Assembly: GCF_015356865.1 (NCBI RefSeq)
Contig: NZ_JAAFZA010000002.1
Span: forward strand, 1-64,000
From: Catenulispora pinisilvae
GTDB taxonomy: Bacteria; Actinomycetota; Actinomycetes; Streptomycetales; Catenulisporaceae
Reading direction: 5' to 3'
DNA: 64,000 nucleotides
Position numbers and translations under genes: made by a program. Numbering within the stretch: position 1 is the first letter of the stretch; every line of letters starts with the position of its first letter. Below are positions 18,408 to 28,200 of the stretch, piece after piece. The notes below the pieces were generated by a model, which had not been told where the DNA came from, did no database searches, and was given only the letters and a program-made list of their open reading frames with translations.

Positions 18408-19679
18408 ATGGGTTCGCACCGAGATATCGATCTCGTCGTGGTCGGTCTCGGCTACGTCGGCTTGCCACTGGCGCAGGGGGCGGCTCTGGCAGGGCTGCGG
18501 GTGGTCGGCTTGGACCACAGCACACGGGTTGTCGAGGCGCTCAACAACGGCATTTCGCACGTCGACGACATCGCCGACGCCGAACTGCGGGACATGTCGG
18601 CCGCCGGGTTCCATGCCACCTCGGACGGATCAGTGATCGAGCGTGCGGCGGCTGTGGTGATCTGTGTACCGACCCCGCTGACCGACCACGGGGCTCCTGA
18701 TCTGCGTGCCGTGAACAACGCGGTCGCCGTGATCGCGGAACACCTTCAGCCAGGTACCTTGGTCGTGCTGGAGTCCACCACCTATCCGGGCACCACGGAC
18801 GACATCGTCCGCCCGGCACTGGAGGTCACCGGACTGACGGTGGGTGTCGACTTTCACCTGGCGTTCTCTCCGGAACGCATCGATCCGGGCAACCCGACGT
18901 ACGGGCTGGCGAACACTCCGAAAGTGGTCGGGGGATGCACGCCGCAGTGCGCCAAGGCCGCGCGCGAGCTGTATGAGAGGTTCGTGGTCGAGGTCGTGGA
19001 GGCCAAGAGCGCGCGCGAGGCGGAGATGGCCAAGCTGCTGGAGAATACCTACCGGCATGTCAACATCGCCCTGGTCAACGAGATGGCGATGTTCTGCCGG
19101 GAGATCGGCGTCGACCTTTGGGACGCGATCAGGTGCGCGGCGACCAAGCCATTCGGGTTCGCGCCGTTCTATCCGGGGCCGGGCGTGGGCGGGCACTGCA
19201 TCCCCATAGACCCGAACTATCTGTCGTACAAGGTCCGCTCCCTGGGCATCCCGTTTCGGTTCGTGGAGTTGGCTCAGGAGATCAACGCGCGCATGCCGTT
19301 ACACGTCGTGCAGCGCGCCGCCGACCTGCTCAATACGCACGCCAAGGCGGTGCGCGGCTCGCGGGTACTGCTGCTCGGGGTGACCTATAAGCCGGATATC
19401 TCGGATGTGCGGGAGACTCCGGCCACGACGATCGCGGCGGAGCTCCTGAACCGCGGCGCCGACCTGTGCTATTACGACAGCAATGTCGAATGCTGGGATG
19501 TCGCGGGTACACCGGTACCGCGCGTCACGGACTACCTCGCCGAGGCCGAGCGCGCAGACCTGACGATCCTGCTCCAGCCGCACCGCGATATCGACATCGT
19601 CGAGCTCGCCGACCGTGCCGGGACGCTGTTCGACACCCGCGGGAAGAGCGCCGGGCACCCTCGTACGGTCCTGCTGTGA
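18408..19679 (+). CDS. UDP-sugar 6-dehydrogenase (UDP-glucose/GDP-mannose dehydrogenase family)
   Basis: 423 residues. The NAD-binding motif VGLGYVGLPLA (about 11-21) is followed by central residues typical of the family, and GPGVGGHCIPIDPNYL, in which Cys (about 264) is the catalytic thiol of the two-step oxidation of the C6 alcohol to carboxylate. The C-terminal Rossmann domain starts near VLLLGVTYKPDISDVRETP. Overall it is closest to WecC/TviB-type UDP-HexNAc dehydrogenases rather than to Ugd of Streptococcus, so the product could be UDP-GlcA or a UDP-HexNAcA. Its stop overlaps the start of the synthase gene (GTGA), so it very likely supplies that enzyme. Confidence 0.92.
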   Translation: MGSHRDIDLVVVGLGYVGLPLAQGAALAGLRVVGLDHSTRVVEALNNGISHVDDIADAELRDMSAAGFHATSDGSVIERAAAVVICVPTPLTDHGAPDLRAVNNAVAVIAEHLQPGTLVVLESTTYPGTTDDIVRPALEVTGLTVGVDFHLAFSPERIDPGNPTYGLANTPKVVGGCTPQCAKAARELYERFVVEVVEAKSAREAEMAKLLENTYRHVNIALVNEMAMFCREIGVDLWDAIRCAATKPFGFAPFYPGPGVGGHCIPIDPNYLSYKVRSLGIPFRFVELAQEINARMPLHVVQRAADLLNTHAKAVRGSRVLLLGVTYKPDISDVRETPATTIAAELLNRGADLCYYDSNVECWDVAGTPVPRVTDYLAEAERADLTILLQPHRDIDIVELADRAGTLFDTRGKSAGHPRTVLL

Positions 19680-21310
19680 CCTCATCCGACCCGGGCGATT
19701 TCAAGAAGCGGCACCGGGATCCAGGACACTCCGACGATCCCCTCCGTGCCGAGAGCCGGCCGGCTGCCGACGGCTTCGACGGCGCGCTTGTCGAATCCGG
19801 TGAATCCGGTGAATCCGACACAGGTTTCGACTACCTCACGGCACCGGTGCCGCGCCGTTCCGGCAAGGGTCCGAGCGACAAGCGTCGTGTCGTCGTGCCG
19901 CATGGCGTGACCGCGCCCCGTGCAACGACCCGCGAGAGCGACGGCGACCGCGCCCGGTTGAAGGTTTCCTACCTGGTGTTCGCCATCCTCGCCGTGATGA
20001 TCGTGACACGGATGAAGGCCTCGTCGCTGCACGTGTACGCGATCCTGTCGATAGGGCTGCTGTCGATCAAGATGTTCCTCGCGTTGTTCTACCGGGTCAG
20101 GCGGGCCACCCCGGAGCAACAAGCCAAGCTCGACGGGATGTGGGTGACCGCGGTCATCCCCATCTACAACGAAGACCCGGCGATGTTCGAGCAGGGCTTG
20201 CGCAGCCTTCTGGCGCAGAGCCGGCTCCCCGACGAGATACACATCGTGGACGACGCCAGTGCCGACCCGGCCGGGGTCGTCATGGCCAAGCGAATAGCCG
20301 CGGAGTTCGAGGCGGCCGACGTCCGGTTCAAGGTCAGCGTGCAGCCGGAGAACAAGGGCAAGCGCGAGGCCCTCGCCCGAGGCTTCCAGGACGCCCCGGA
20401 ATCGGACGTCTTCATGTGCGTCGACTCCGACACCGTTCTGACTCGGGACACCGTCCGCGAACTCATCACGCCCCTGGCGGACCCGGAAGTCATGGCCGCG
20501 ACCGGGATGGTGCTGGCGCTCAACTACCGGACGAACCTCTTCACCCGCCTACAGGACCTCCGCTACGGCAACTCCTTCCTTTTCGAGCGGGCGGCCTATT
20601 CGCAAGTGGGCTCGGTACTGTGCTGCTGCGGCGCGCTGTCGGCATACCGCGGCACACTGGTGCGGAAGTACCTTCCGGACTTCCTGAACCAGCGGTTCCT
20701 CGGGAAGCCGGCGGTCTTCGGCGACGACCGGCGCATGACCAATTACTGCCTGATGGAGGGCAAGGTCGTCTTCCAGGAGTCGGCGGTCGGGTACACCGCG
20801 GTCCCCGAGAGGCTGGCGCATTTCCTGCGCCAGCAGGTCCGCTGGAACAAGTCATTCTTCCGCGAATCGCTGTGGGCGTTGCGCAACCAGCGGCTGGGGC
20901 GACCGGCATTCTGGCTGACCTGCATGGAGGTCGGCCTCTGGCTGACGTTCGGCACGGCGATGGTGTACTCCTTGTTCGTCAATCCGATCTTGCATCCGGC
21001 CGCGTTCCTCCGGCACGCGGCCGACTACGCCGTCTTCATGATCCTTATGGGATATCTGCGGAACGTCCGTTACCTGGACTTCCCCCGTCGGGGCATGGGC
21101 CTGGTCAAGCGGTTCGGCATGTTCCTGCTCGCCCCGGCCTACGGCGTGATCCAACTGACACTGCTGACACCACTGCGCATGTACGCCCTGGCCACCCTCA
21201 ACAAGGGCACCTGGGGCACTCGCCAGGGCGGCGTCGAAGTGACCATGACGACCGAGCCGGGCGACGACCCTCCGCCGCTGGCTGAGGACGAACCGGCCTT
21301 CGCACTCTGA
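19676..21310 (+). CDS. hyaluronan-synthase-like processive GT2 glycosyltransferase
   Basis: 544 residues from GTG 19676. A hydrophilic N-terminus of about 95 residues is followed by two membrane segments, a GT2 catalytic domain and about four to five C-terminal membrane segments. Key motifs are VIPIYNEDP (about 159), CVDSDT (about 248, DXD-type), GDDRRMTNY (about 349) and QQVRWNKSFFRES (about 386, the QxxRW processivity motif). The last motif, and the LCCCGALSAYRGTLV stretch before GDD, are strikingly like class I hyaluronan synthases (HasA). A product with alternating uronic acid and HexNAc is therefore likely, but chitin- or NodC-like activity cannot be excluded. Confidence 0.88.
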   Translation: MTSSDPGDFKKRHRDPGHSDDPLRAESRPAADGFDGALVESGESGESDTGFDYLTAPVPRRSGKGPSDKRRVVVPHGVTAPRATTRESDGDRARLKVSYLVFAILAVMIVTRMKASSLHVYAILSIGLLSIKMFLALFYRVRRATPEQQAKLDGMWVTAVIPIYNEDPAMFEQGLRSLLAQSRLPDEIHIVDDASADPAGVVMAKRIAAEFEAADVRFKVSVQPENKGKREALARGFQDAPESDVFMCVDSDTVLTRDTVRELITPLADPEVMAATGMVLALNYRTNLFTRLQDLRYGNSFLFERAAYSQVGSVLCCCGALSAYRGTLVRKYLPDFLNQRFLGKPAVFGDDRRMTNYCLMEGKVVFQESAVGYTAVPERLAHFLRQQVRWNKSFFRESLWALRNQRLGRPAFWLTCMEVGLWLTFGTAMVYSLFVNPILHPAAFLRHAADYAVFMILMGYLRNVRYLDFPRRGMGLVKRFGMFLLAPAYGVIQLTLLTPLRMYALATLNKGTWGTRQGGVEVTMTTEPGDDPPPLAEDEPAFAL

Positions 21311-21345
21311 CCTGTCCTGGTCTTCACCATCATCAAGGAGCCATT

Positions 21346-22854
21346 GTGGAACCCGCTCGGGGGAGGATTCGCCAGCTGATACGAGACACAGCCCTGCTGG
21401 TGGCGTTCGTTGGACTGCTGGCGCTCGTCGTCGACACGTTCACATCATCCGGGAGCGTCGCCAAGCGGGCGAAGCCCGTGCTGACGATCGAGTACCGCTC
21501 CGACGGCGCGAGCGACACCCCCGTCGCGGATCCGTCGCTGGAAGTGGTCAACACCTCCGAGCAGCCGGTGAACCTGGACGCTGTCACGGTCCGCTACTAC
21601 CTGTCGGCGCCCGCTGGCAGCCAGTACACGTTCAACTGTGTCGAAGCCGCCGTGCACTGTTCGAACATCACCGGCACCATCGATGCCCCGGCCTCGCCGA
21701 CCCCCGGAGCCGGCCGGTACCTGCAGATCGGCTTCACGCCGGGCGCGGGGATCCTTGCCCCGGGTCAGAGCAGCCTGGACATCAGCCTCCAGATTTACCG
21801 GCTGGACCATCAAACGTTCAACCAGGACGCCGACCGCTCGTTCAACGCCGACGACGCTGATTACACGCCGGAGAAAGTCATCACCGGCTACCTTGACGGC
21901 GCGCTGGTGTGGGGTACCGAGCCCGATGGCCAGAGCGTCTCCAGTTCTCCGAGCAGCATCTCGGCTCAGGCTGCCTCCCCAGCCCCGTCGAGCGGCACGC
22001 CGTCGATCGGCACGTTGTCGAGCGATGCGCCGTCGAGCGGTGCGTCCACGACGGGAAGCCCGGTCTCAGCACCCCCCGGGATCGTCTTCGACTCCTTCCA
22101 CTACACCGGCTCCGACGACCCGGCCCTCGGCGAGCACGGCTGGGGGATCCGCACCGGCGCCGGCGGCCCGGGAATCAACGACACCTGGTCGGCCTCCGGC
22201 GTCAGTTTTCCCGCCGCGGACGGTGCGCAGGGCGGCCAGGTGCTCCAGCTGCGGGCCGCAACCGATGGGACCAAGGCCGGAACAACTCAGGCCGAGTTGG
22301 AGAGCACCGGGATGCGGTTCCTCAACGGGACGTTCGCCGCCCGCGTCCATTTCAGCGGGCAGCCCACCAGCGGCAAGACCGGCGACCCGATCAACGAGGC
22401 CTACTACCTCATCAGCCCGGAGGCCCAGAGTGGGTACAGCGAGCTGGACGACGAGTACATGCCGATCGGGTGGGGCGACGTCAAAGGCCCCATCCTGGAC
22501 ACCACCAGCTGGTTCGACGACCAGACCAAGGACCGGGCCACCAGCAGGACCACGATCGACCTGAACGGTTGGCACACGCTCATCCTCACCGCGGCCGACG
22601 GCAAGGTCACCTACTCGGTGGACGGCAAGCCGCTGTACACCAGCTCCGGAAAGTACGTTCCGCGCACACCGATGAGCGTCAACTTCAACGCCTGGTTCGG
22701 AGACCTGTTCGCTTCCGGCCAGCGCGCCTGGGATATGCAGGTCAACTGGTTCTTCGCCAGCGATAAGGCCTTGTCACCCGCGGACGTCGATGCCAGCGTC
22801 AACGGCCTATACGCGCAGGGGTCGTTGTTCGTCAACACCATGTCCGGATCGTGA
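21346..22854 (+). CDS. membrane-anchored CBM3 plus GH16-like glycan-binding/hydrolase protein
   Basis: 502 residues from GTG, with ribosome site AAGGAG. An N-terminal membrane anchor (ALLVAFVGLLALVVDTF) leads to a CBM3-like domain (about 45-190; LEVVNTSEQPVNLDAVTVRYYL). A Ser/Pro/Thr linker with 15-bp DNA repeats (about 195-240) follows. The last domain is ConA-like with SELDDEY, giving Glu366-x-Asp368-x-Glu370 of the GH16 catalytic pattern. It may cut, trim or only bind the polymer made by the synthase 35 bp upstream. CBM3 modules usually bind cellulose, so its place in a hyaluronan-like locus is unusual. Confidence 0.78.
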   Translation: MEPARGRIRQLIRDTALLVAFVGLLALVVDTFTSSGSVAKRAKPVLTIEYRSDGASDTPVADPSLEVVNTSEQPVNLDAVTVRYYLSAPAGSQYTFNCVEAAVHCSNITGTIDAPASPTPGAGRYLQIGFTPGAGILAPGQSSLDISLQIYRLDHQTFNQDADRSFNADDADYTPEKVITGYLDGALVWGTEPDGQSVSSSPSSISAQAASPAPSSGTPSIGTLSSDAPSSGASTTGSPVSAPPGIVFDSFHYTGSDDPALGEHGWGIRTGAGGPGINDTWSASGVSFPAADGAQGGQVLQLRAATDGTKAGTTQAELESTGMRFLNGTFAARVHFSGQPTSGKTGDPINEAYYLISPEAQSGYSELDDEYMPIGWGDVKGPILDTTSWFDDQTKDRATSRTTIDLNGWHTLILTAADGKVTYSVDGKPLYTSSGKYVPRTPMSVNFNAWFGDLFASGQRAWDMQVNWFFASDKALSPADVDASVNGLYAQGSLFVNTMSGS

Positions 22855-22897
22855 GGCCCTTGAAACGCCGTGAGCAACGAACAGGGGAGCTGAAGGC

Positions 22898-24163
22898 ATG
22901 AACATCTCGCTCCTGGGCGGCTGGCTGCCCTGGACGTTGCGCGTCCTCACGCTCGTCCTGCTCGCCGCGGCCGTCGGCCTCCGGAACCGCCGCTGGTATG
23001 TCACCGTCCTGCCGATCCTGCTCGCCACCGGTGCGGCCGTCGCCCTGATAGCGGTCTTCCTCGTCCGAAGGTACGTGGACGCGGGCGATCCGCTTCCCAC
23101 CTCGCTGTGGTTCTGGCTCGGCTGCGTACCCATCGCGATCGGCGCGGGGATCACCGGCTGGCAGCAAGGCCGCTGGTGGCGTCGCGCGGCTGCGCCACTC
23201 GCCCTGCTATTGGCGCTGCTCACCGCCGGTGACGCCCTCAACATGGGTCTGGGCTACTACCCGACCGTGGCCGACATGTACGGGGAGTTGACCAACCAGA
23301 ACCTGCCGGCCCAGGTCACCCTCAAGCAGCTGCGCAGCATCCATGGAGACACCAAGACCGGACGCATCGTCGCGGTCAACATCCCCGCCGTCCCCAGCGG
23401 ATTCGAGCACCGCACCGAATACGTGTACCTGCCGCCGGCCTGGTTCCGCAGCACGCACCGCCCCAAACTCCCCGTCGTCGAGATGGTCGCCGGCGCCTAC
23501 GAGGTGCCGGACAACTGGATCCGCTCCGGCAACGCCGTGAAGACGGCCGACGCCTTCGCGGCCACCCACCACGGCTACGCCCCGATCCTGGTCTTCGTCG
23601 ACGCCACCTCCGGCTTCAGCACCGACACCGAATGCGTCAACGGCTCCGCCGGCAACGCGGGCGACCATCTCACCAAGGACATCCCCCGCTACATCGAGCA
23701 CACCTTCGGCAGCTACACCGATGCCAAACACTGGGGCGTCGCCGGCTGGTCCATGGGCGGCACCTGCGCCGTCACCCTGGCCGTCACCCACCCCGAGATC
23801 TTCGGCCACTTCGTCGACATGGCCGGCGACCAGGGCCCCAACCTAGGCGACAAAGCGACCACCATCGCCAAGCTCTACCACGGCAACACCGCCGCCTGGG
23901 CCGCCAACGACCCCATGACCGTCCTGGCCCACCACGGCCCCTACCCCCACAACACCACCGGCTACTTCGCCGTCGGCAACCAGGAGACGGCCCACGAAGC
24001 GCAGGCAAAACAACTCAGTGCCGCGGCCAAGAAGGACGGCATCGGCACCAGGGTCGTCGTCAGCCCGGGCAAGCACTCCTGGACGTTCGCGGTCGCGGCG
24101 TTCGCGCAGTCGCTTCCGTGGCTGGCTTGGCAGGTCGGGACGCCTGGGGTGCATAAGGTTTAG
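22898..24163 (+). CDS. membrane-anchored esterase (Ag85/esterase-D-like alpha/beta hydrolase)
   Basis: 421 residues. Four N-terminal membrane segments (about 5-120) precede an extracytoplasmic alpha/beta hydrolase. The nucleophile elbow is GVAGWSMGGTC with Ser at about 285, and SPGKHSWTF has the catalytic His at about 393. Related proteins include mycolyltransferases and S-formylglutathione-hydrolase-like esterases. A good ribosome site (GGGGAGCTGAAGGC) precedes ATG 22898. As the last gene of the polysaccharide operon, it may add or remove acyl groups on the exported polymer. This role is inference. Confidence 0.8.
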   Translation: MNISLLGGWLPWTLRVLTLVLLAAAVGLRNRRWYVTVLPILLATGAAVALIAVFLVRRYVDAGDPLPTSLWFWLGCVPIAIGAGITGWQQGRWWRRAAAPLALLLALLTAGDALNMGLGYYPTVADMYGELTNQNLPAQVTLKQLRSIHGDTKTGRIVAVNIPAVPSGFEHRTEYVYLPPAWFRSTHRPKLPVVEMVAGAYEVPDNWIRSGNAVKTADAFAATHHGYAPILVFVDATSGFSTDTECVNGSAGNAGDHLTKDIPRYIEHTFGSYTDAKHWGVAGWSMGGTCAVTLAVTHPEIFGHFVDMAGDQGPNLGDKATTIAKLYHGNTAAWAANDPMTVLAHHGPYPHNTTGYFAVGNQETAHEAQAKQLSAAAKKDGIGTRVVVSPGKHSWTFAVAAFAQSLPWLAWQVGTPGVHKV

Positions 24164-24206
24164 GGGCTATTGGCCTTCGTTCGGGACCTTCTTCACAAAG
24201 ATCAAG

Positions 24207-24225
24207 GCACGCCCCGCGGGCGTGC
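24207..24225 (+). terminator. hairpin after the exopolysaccharide operon
   Basis: A perfect 8-bp stem (GCACGCCC, loop CGC, GGGCGTGC) lies 44 bp after the esterase stop. There is no T-tract, as is common for actinobacterial terminators. Confidence 0.5.
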
Positions 24226-24258
24226 ATGAGGCGGCATGGTCTGGTCGGGATCTGTTTC

Positions 24259-24638
24259 CTATCTTCTGCCCAGCAGCCCCACCCCGACCACCGCCAATAC
24301 GGCCAGGAAAGCCAGACCGACGAGAACTTCGCCCCCCACACGGGTAGCTGCGACGAGCTTCCCAATGCCGACAGCTCCGCAGCGGCCATGACGGCAGACG
24401 GCACGGTGGCGACCGGGTGGACAACCGTGGGCTCCGCCCAGACCCGGCCCTCCCGGCCGACAACGACCGTCAGGAGCGAGCGGGTCCCGGAAGGCGCTGC
24501 CGCCGCCCGGTCATCCGAAGGACTACGACGGAACCCCGCCGGAGGCAAGGTAAAAGCCCATACCTTGCCCCCCGGCGAGAACCCGTCGAAGGGCACAGCC
24601 TGCCCTACCGACGACAGCACCACTTCCGAAGCGGACAT
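24259..24638 (-). pseudogene. frameshifted small protein with C-terminal membrane segment
   Basis: From ATG 24638 one frame gives protein-like sequence (MSASEVVLSSVGQAVPFDGF, later TVVVGREGRVWAEPTVVHP). Near 24370 coding character switches to a second frame that reads VGIGKLVAATRVGGEVLVGL and continues into a clear membrane segment (FLAVLAVVGVGLLGRR) ending at TAG 24259-24261. A single frameshift would restore a protein of about 127 residues. I do not recognise a family. It lies between the polysaccharide locus and the immunity gene. The reading is based on coding character only. Confidence 0.35.
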
Positions 24639-24756
24639 GTGTTGTAGAAACCCAACAACCAATAGCATTATATCAGGACCCTCTGGCGGCAACGGTGCCG
24701 GCAACGCAGCTGCACAACCCTGCACTGCGAGCGGCTCGAGTGACGCGCGATGCGCC

Positions 24757-25248
24757 TCAGGAAATCGAGATCGTCCACACATCGCCGATTCCCGGCTTTG
24801 TCCCTCTCTCGCAGTTCAGATCGTTGACTGCAAATGCAGTTGCACGGCAGCTAGCGATGCGAAGCTCGTCGAATCCACGACCAGCGACTCGCTGGATCAT
24901 ATCCTCACCTACGCCCCGGCCGTGCAGTCCTTCAACCACCCCGTCCAGCTCAACGTAGCGGCCAAACGCACCGTAACTGGCTAAGACTGGCTCTGGCACT
25001 AGATCAGCACCGCCGCCAGCAAGTCTATGCACCTGAATCGAGACTCCCCGACACACCCATCCATTGTCGTTCTGATAGGCGAACTCAATTAGACCATAGT
25101 CTCGGCGCTTTATCCCCTTATAAAGGTCATCCAAGTAGTCTGACCCGAGCGCCTCCTGCATCGCCCCTGGTGGGTCGCCGATCCCGCTACCCAGGATCTT
25201 GCCAGCCAGAATGGCGTCGAGGTAGAAGTCCATATCAGCCACCGTCAC
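24757..25248 (-). CDS. probable immunity protein for the RHS toxin
   Basis: 163 residues from GTG 25248, or 158 from ATG 25233. The later start lies one base after the toxin's stop codon (TGATATGG), the earlier overlaps it; both imply coupled translation. The protein is acidic, soluble and small, with no signal peptide, and I do not recognise its family. Its position directly after the variable 3' end of a polymorphic toxin gene is the standard place for the cognate immunity gene. Base composition is less GC-rich than in flanking core genes, as for the toxin tip. Confidence 0.7.
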   Translation of the reverse strand: MTVADMDFYLDAILAGKILGSGIGDPPGAMQEALGSDYLDDLYKGIKRRDYGLIEFAYQNDNGWVCRGVSIQVHRLAGGGADLVPEPVLASYGAFGRYVELDGVVEGLHGRGVGEDMIQRVAGRGFDELRIASCRATAFAVNDLNCERGTKPGIGDVWTISIS

Positions 25249-28200
25249 CCATGTTCTGAAGTGCCTTGATCAGGAAATGCATCTCCGCTGCCCGGTTTGT
25301 GCTCATTCCCCACTCTCCCGCATTCATACTATCCATCGCGCTCTGCGTCTTGGCGATCAGGTCAGCACGGAGCGCGGGGTCTGAGTTGAGAGCGTCGAGA
25401 GCTGTCTGAACATCTGCCGCCGATGCAGTTCCAGTTCGGAGTCGAATCGCTTCGGCTCCGATGCTACCGCCGCCGTTGGGAAATATTCGCACTTCGTTTC
25501 TGCCGACATGCACATGAGCACCCTTTGTGGCCCAGTCCTGAAATGCCGGGGAAACCGTGACGCCGCAACCCTGCGTATTGTGCACCAGCACCGGCGCGTC
25601 GCCCGCGACCACATAGTACGTGTGGAGGCCGTCGATCGTCAGGTCGTAGGTGGTCTGGCTGGCGTGGAACGAGTGGACGCCGGAGACGGTTACTGTTCCG
25701 TCAGGAGTTTCAAGCGTGTCGCCGGGTTTTAGATCTACGGCTTGGACGAACGAGGCCTTGCCGACCGAGTAGAACGGGTGGTGCTCTGTCGTGTGGATCG
25801 TTTGATCGCCGCGCGAAGTGGCAACCGTCACGTCGGTGAAGTCGTGATCAGTGTGGGTGACGATAACCGCGTCGACTCGGTGTTTCTGCTCGAGCCTCGT
25901 TGCGGGATCAGCGTTTGATATTACGTCGCCAACCTTCACGGCGCTGATGGGTTTGGAAGTTCCGTCTGCCATCAACACCGGCGTGGATGCCGTAAAGGAA
26001 TGTGGTTGCGCACACGAGCTCAATGCGTCGCCAGTGTCCTTGGCGCCATTTTCCGCTGCGTCCTTGGCGCCAGTCTCGAGCGCGGCCTCACCCGCAGCCT
26101 CAGCTGCCGCTCGGTCTGCGGCCGCCTCACCGCCTGTGAGGACAGTCGCGCCCACCGTGACCACCGCCGCGCCACATCCACTCACCGATGGTCGTGTGGC
26201 ACAGCCGACCACGTCGGAAGCTCCGGTGTCGTGGTAAACAGCCTTCACGACACCCTTCAAGAGATTGGTGTCGCCGGGATTGGCCGCCAACTCGTTGCTC
26301 TCGCCCTGCAGGATGGCAGAGTCCAGGTCTTGATCCGCCTGCTGGAATGCGTTTATGCAATCCTGGCCGATAGCTTGAGTACAATTTCCAGTTCCGCTGC
26401 CGCCTTCAACCGCCATCAGGCCACTGGGGTCGGTAACCGTCACCGGGTTGTCGCCTGCGTAGTCGTACGCATTGAGTTGGCTTGGGCTCGCGCTGTTGAC
26501 GGGGTCGGGGCTGATGAAGTGGCCGGTACTGGGGTCGTAGTAGCGTGCCCCGTCTTGGATGAGTCCCGTGCCGTAGTCATCAACATGGCCGAGGAAGCCC
26601 TTGTCAGTACTGGGCTCCAGGACGTTGCCACCGCGTTGTGCACCGTAGGGGGTGTAGAACTGCCGGTTGACGGCTCCAGTGGTGGCGTTGACTGTGATCT
26701 GCGCGCTGCCCTGCGCATCGTTGAGCAACCAAGTCAAAGTGCTCGGGGTACGTTCGGCGATGGTCGTTCCGCCGACAACGTAGGTGCGGTCTGCGGCAAC
26801 GGCGCTCCCGTTCAGCACGAGTTCTTCGTTACCCAGGAACAAGGTGGCTTGGTTGGTGCCCGGGTCGTGCCGTATCAGGCGCGTTCCATCGGCGGCGTAA
26901 ACGAACGATGTGCTATTCGCCCCCTGAGTAACGCTGGCAAGCTGTTGCTGCTCATCCCAATCCAGCGTGGACGAAGCACCACCAACCGTCCGCGACGTCA
27001 TGTCCCCGTTGGGGTCGTACCCGTAGGTGTCGCCGCCCTGGTTGGTCAAAGCGTGGACGTGGTTGGGGTCGGTGTACTGCCCGATCTGCGTAGTCGCGGC
27101 GATGTTGTCCGTGGTCTGCACGATGTTGCCCAGGCCGTCGATGCCATAGGTGACGTCGTATGGCGACGGCCCGTAGGTGTGGTTCGCGGAAGCACAGGTA
27201 GTGCTGTCGGTGGTGAAGGCCTGCGTCATCTGGGACTGGCCGTTGTAGGCGAAGCACTGGTTCTGGACCGGGCTGTCGATCGAGGTGACGTTGCCGGCGG
27301 CGTCCCGGCCGTAGGTGTCGGATTGGATCTGGACGGTGCCGGCACCATTGGTCGTGGTGGAGGCGATGTTGGACAGTGCCTCGGTGTCCGGCTCGTAGCT
27401 GTAGCCGCGCACGGTTTGGCCCAGCCCGGCGTTGCCGAGGGTGCGGCCAGTGATCCGGCCCAGGCCGTCGAAGACAGTGCTGGTGACGTACGTTCCCAGG
27501 TCGCCGTTGACGGTTGTCGGCTGGCCGATGTTGTCGTAGTTGGTGGTGACGGTCTCGGCTGCCAGGCCGCCGGCGGCGGGGTATTTGACCGTGTTCTGGT
27601 GGCCGGCTGCGTCGTAGGTGATCGACTCGGTGTAGGTACCGGCCAGCGCACCCTCGGAGGCGGGGATGTTCCAGCTGGTGCCGAGCGAGCGGCCCTGGTT
27701 GTCGTAGCCGTTGCCCGCGACGGTGTAGGCGCCCCCGGCACTGTAGGAGGTAGCAGCGGAAGGCTTACCGAAGCCGTTGGCCTGGTTGTCGTAGGTGTAC
27801 GCCTGGGCCGGGTCGACGGACCCGTCGATGGCGCCGTTCTTGTACAGCGTGGTGGCCTGAGCGCTGGTCAGAGCGCTGCTATAAACACGCACATCAGAGA
27901 TGGAACCGTTGAAGAACTGGCTGATCGCGCCATTGGCGAACCCCGCGCCGATCGTCAGAGGCCCGGTGGATGCGATCGGACTTGTGTCCTTGGCGCTGCC
28001 AGCCTGCTGGCCGTTGACGTACAGCACCATGTTGCCGCTGGACGCGTCGTAGGTGGCGACCAGGTGTGTCCAGCTGCCGGTGCTCGACGAGGCGGAGGCC
28101 GCGGTGTCGTGCTGCGAGCTGGGGTCGTCGGCCTCGTGCCGGCCGAAGCTCCATCCGGTCGGGCTCCAATTGAGGTCGAAGCCGCCGGTCTTGGTCGCCT

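Noticed and set aside
24544-24569. Perfect 9-bp inverted repeat GGCAAGGTA/TACCTTGCC considered as a terminator
   Set aside because: There is no T-tract, it lies inside a frame with coding character, and it is not at a gene end. It may still be a regulatory hairpin, but I have no support.
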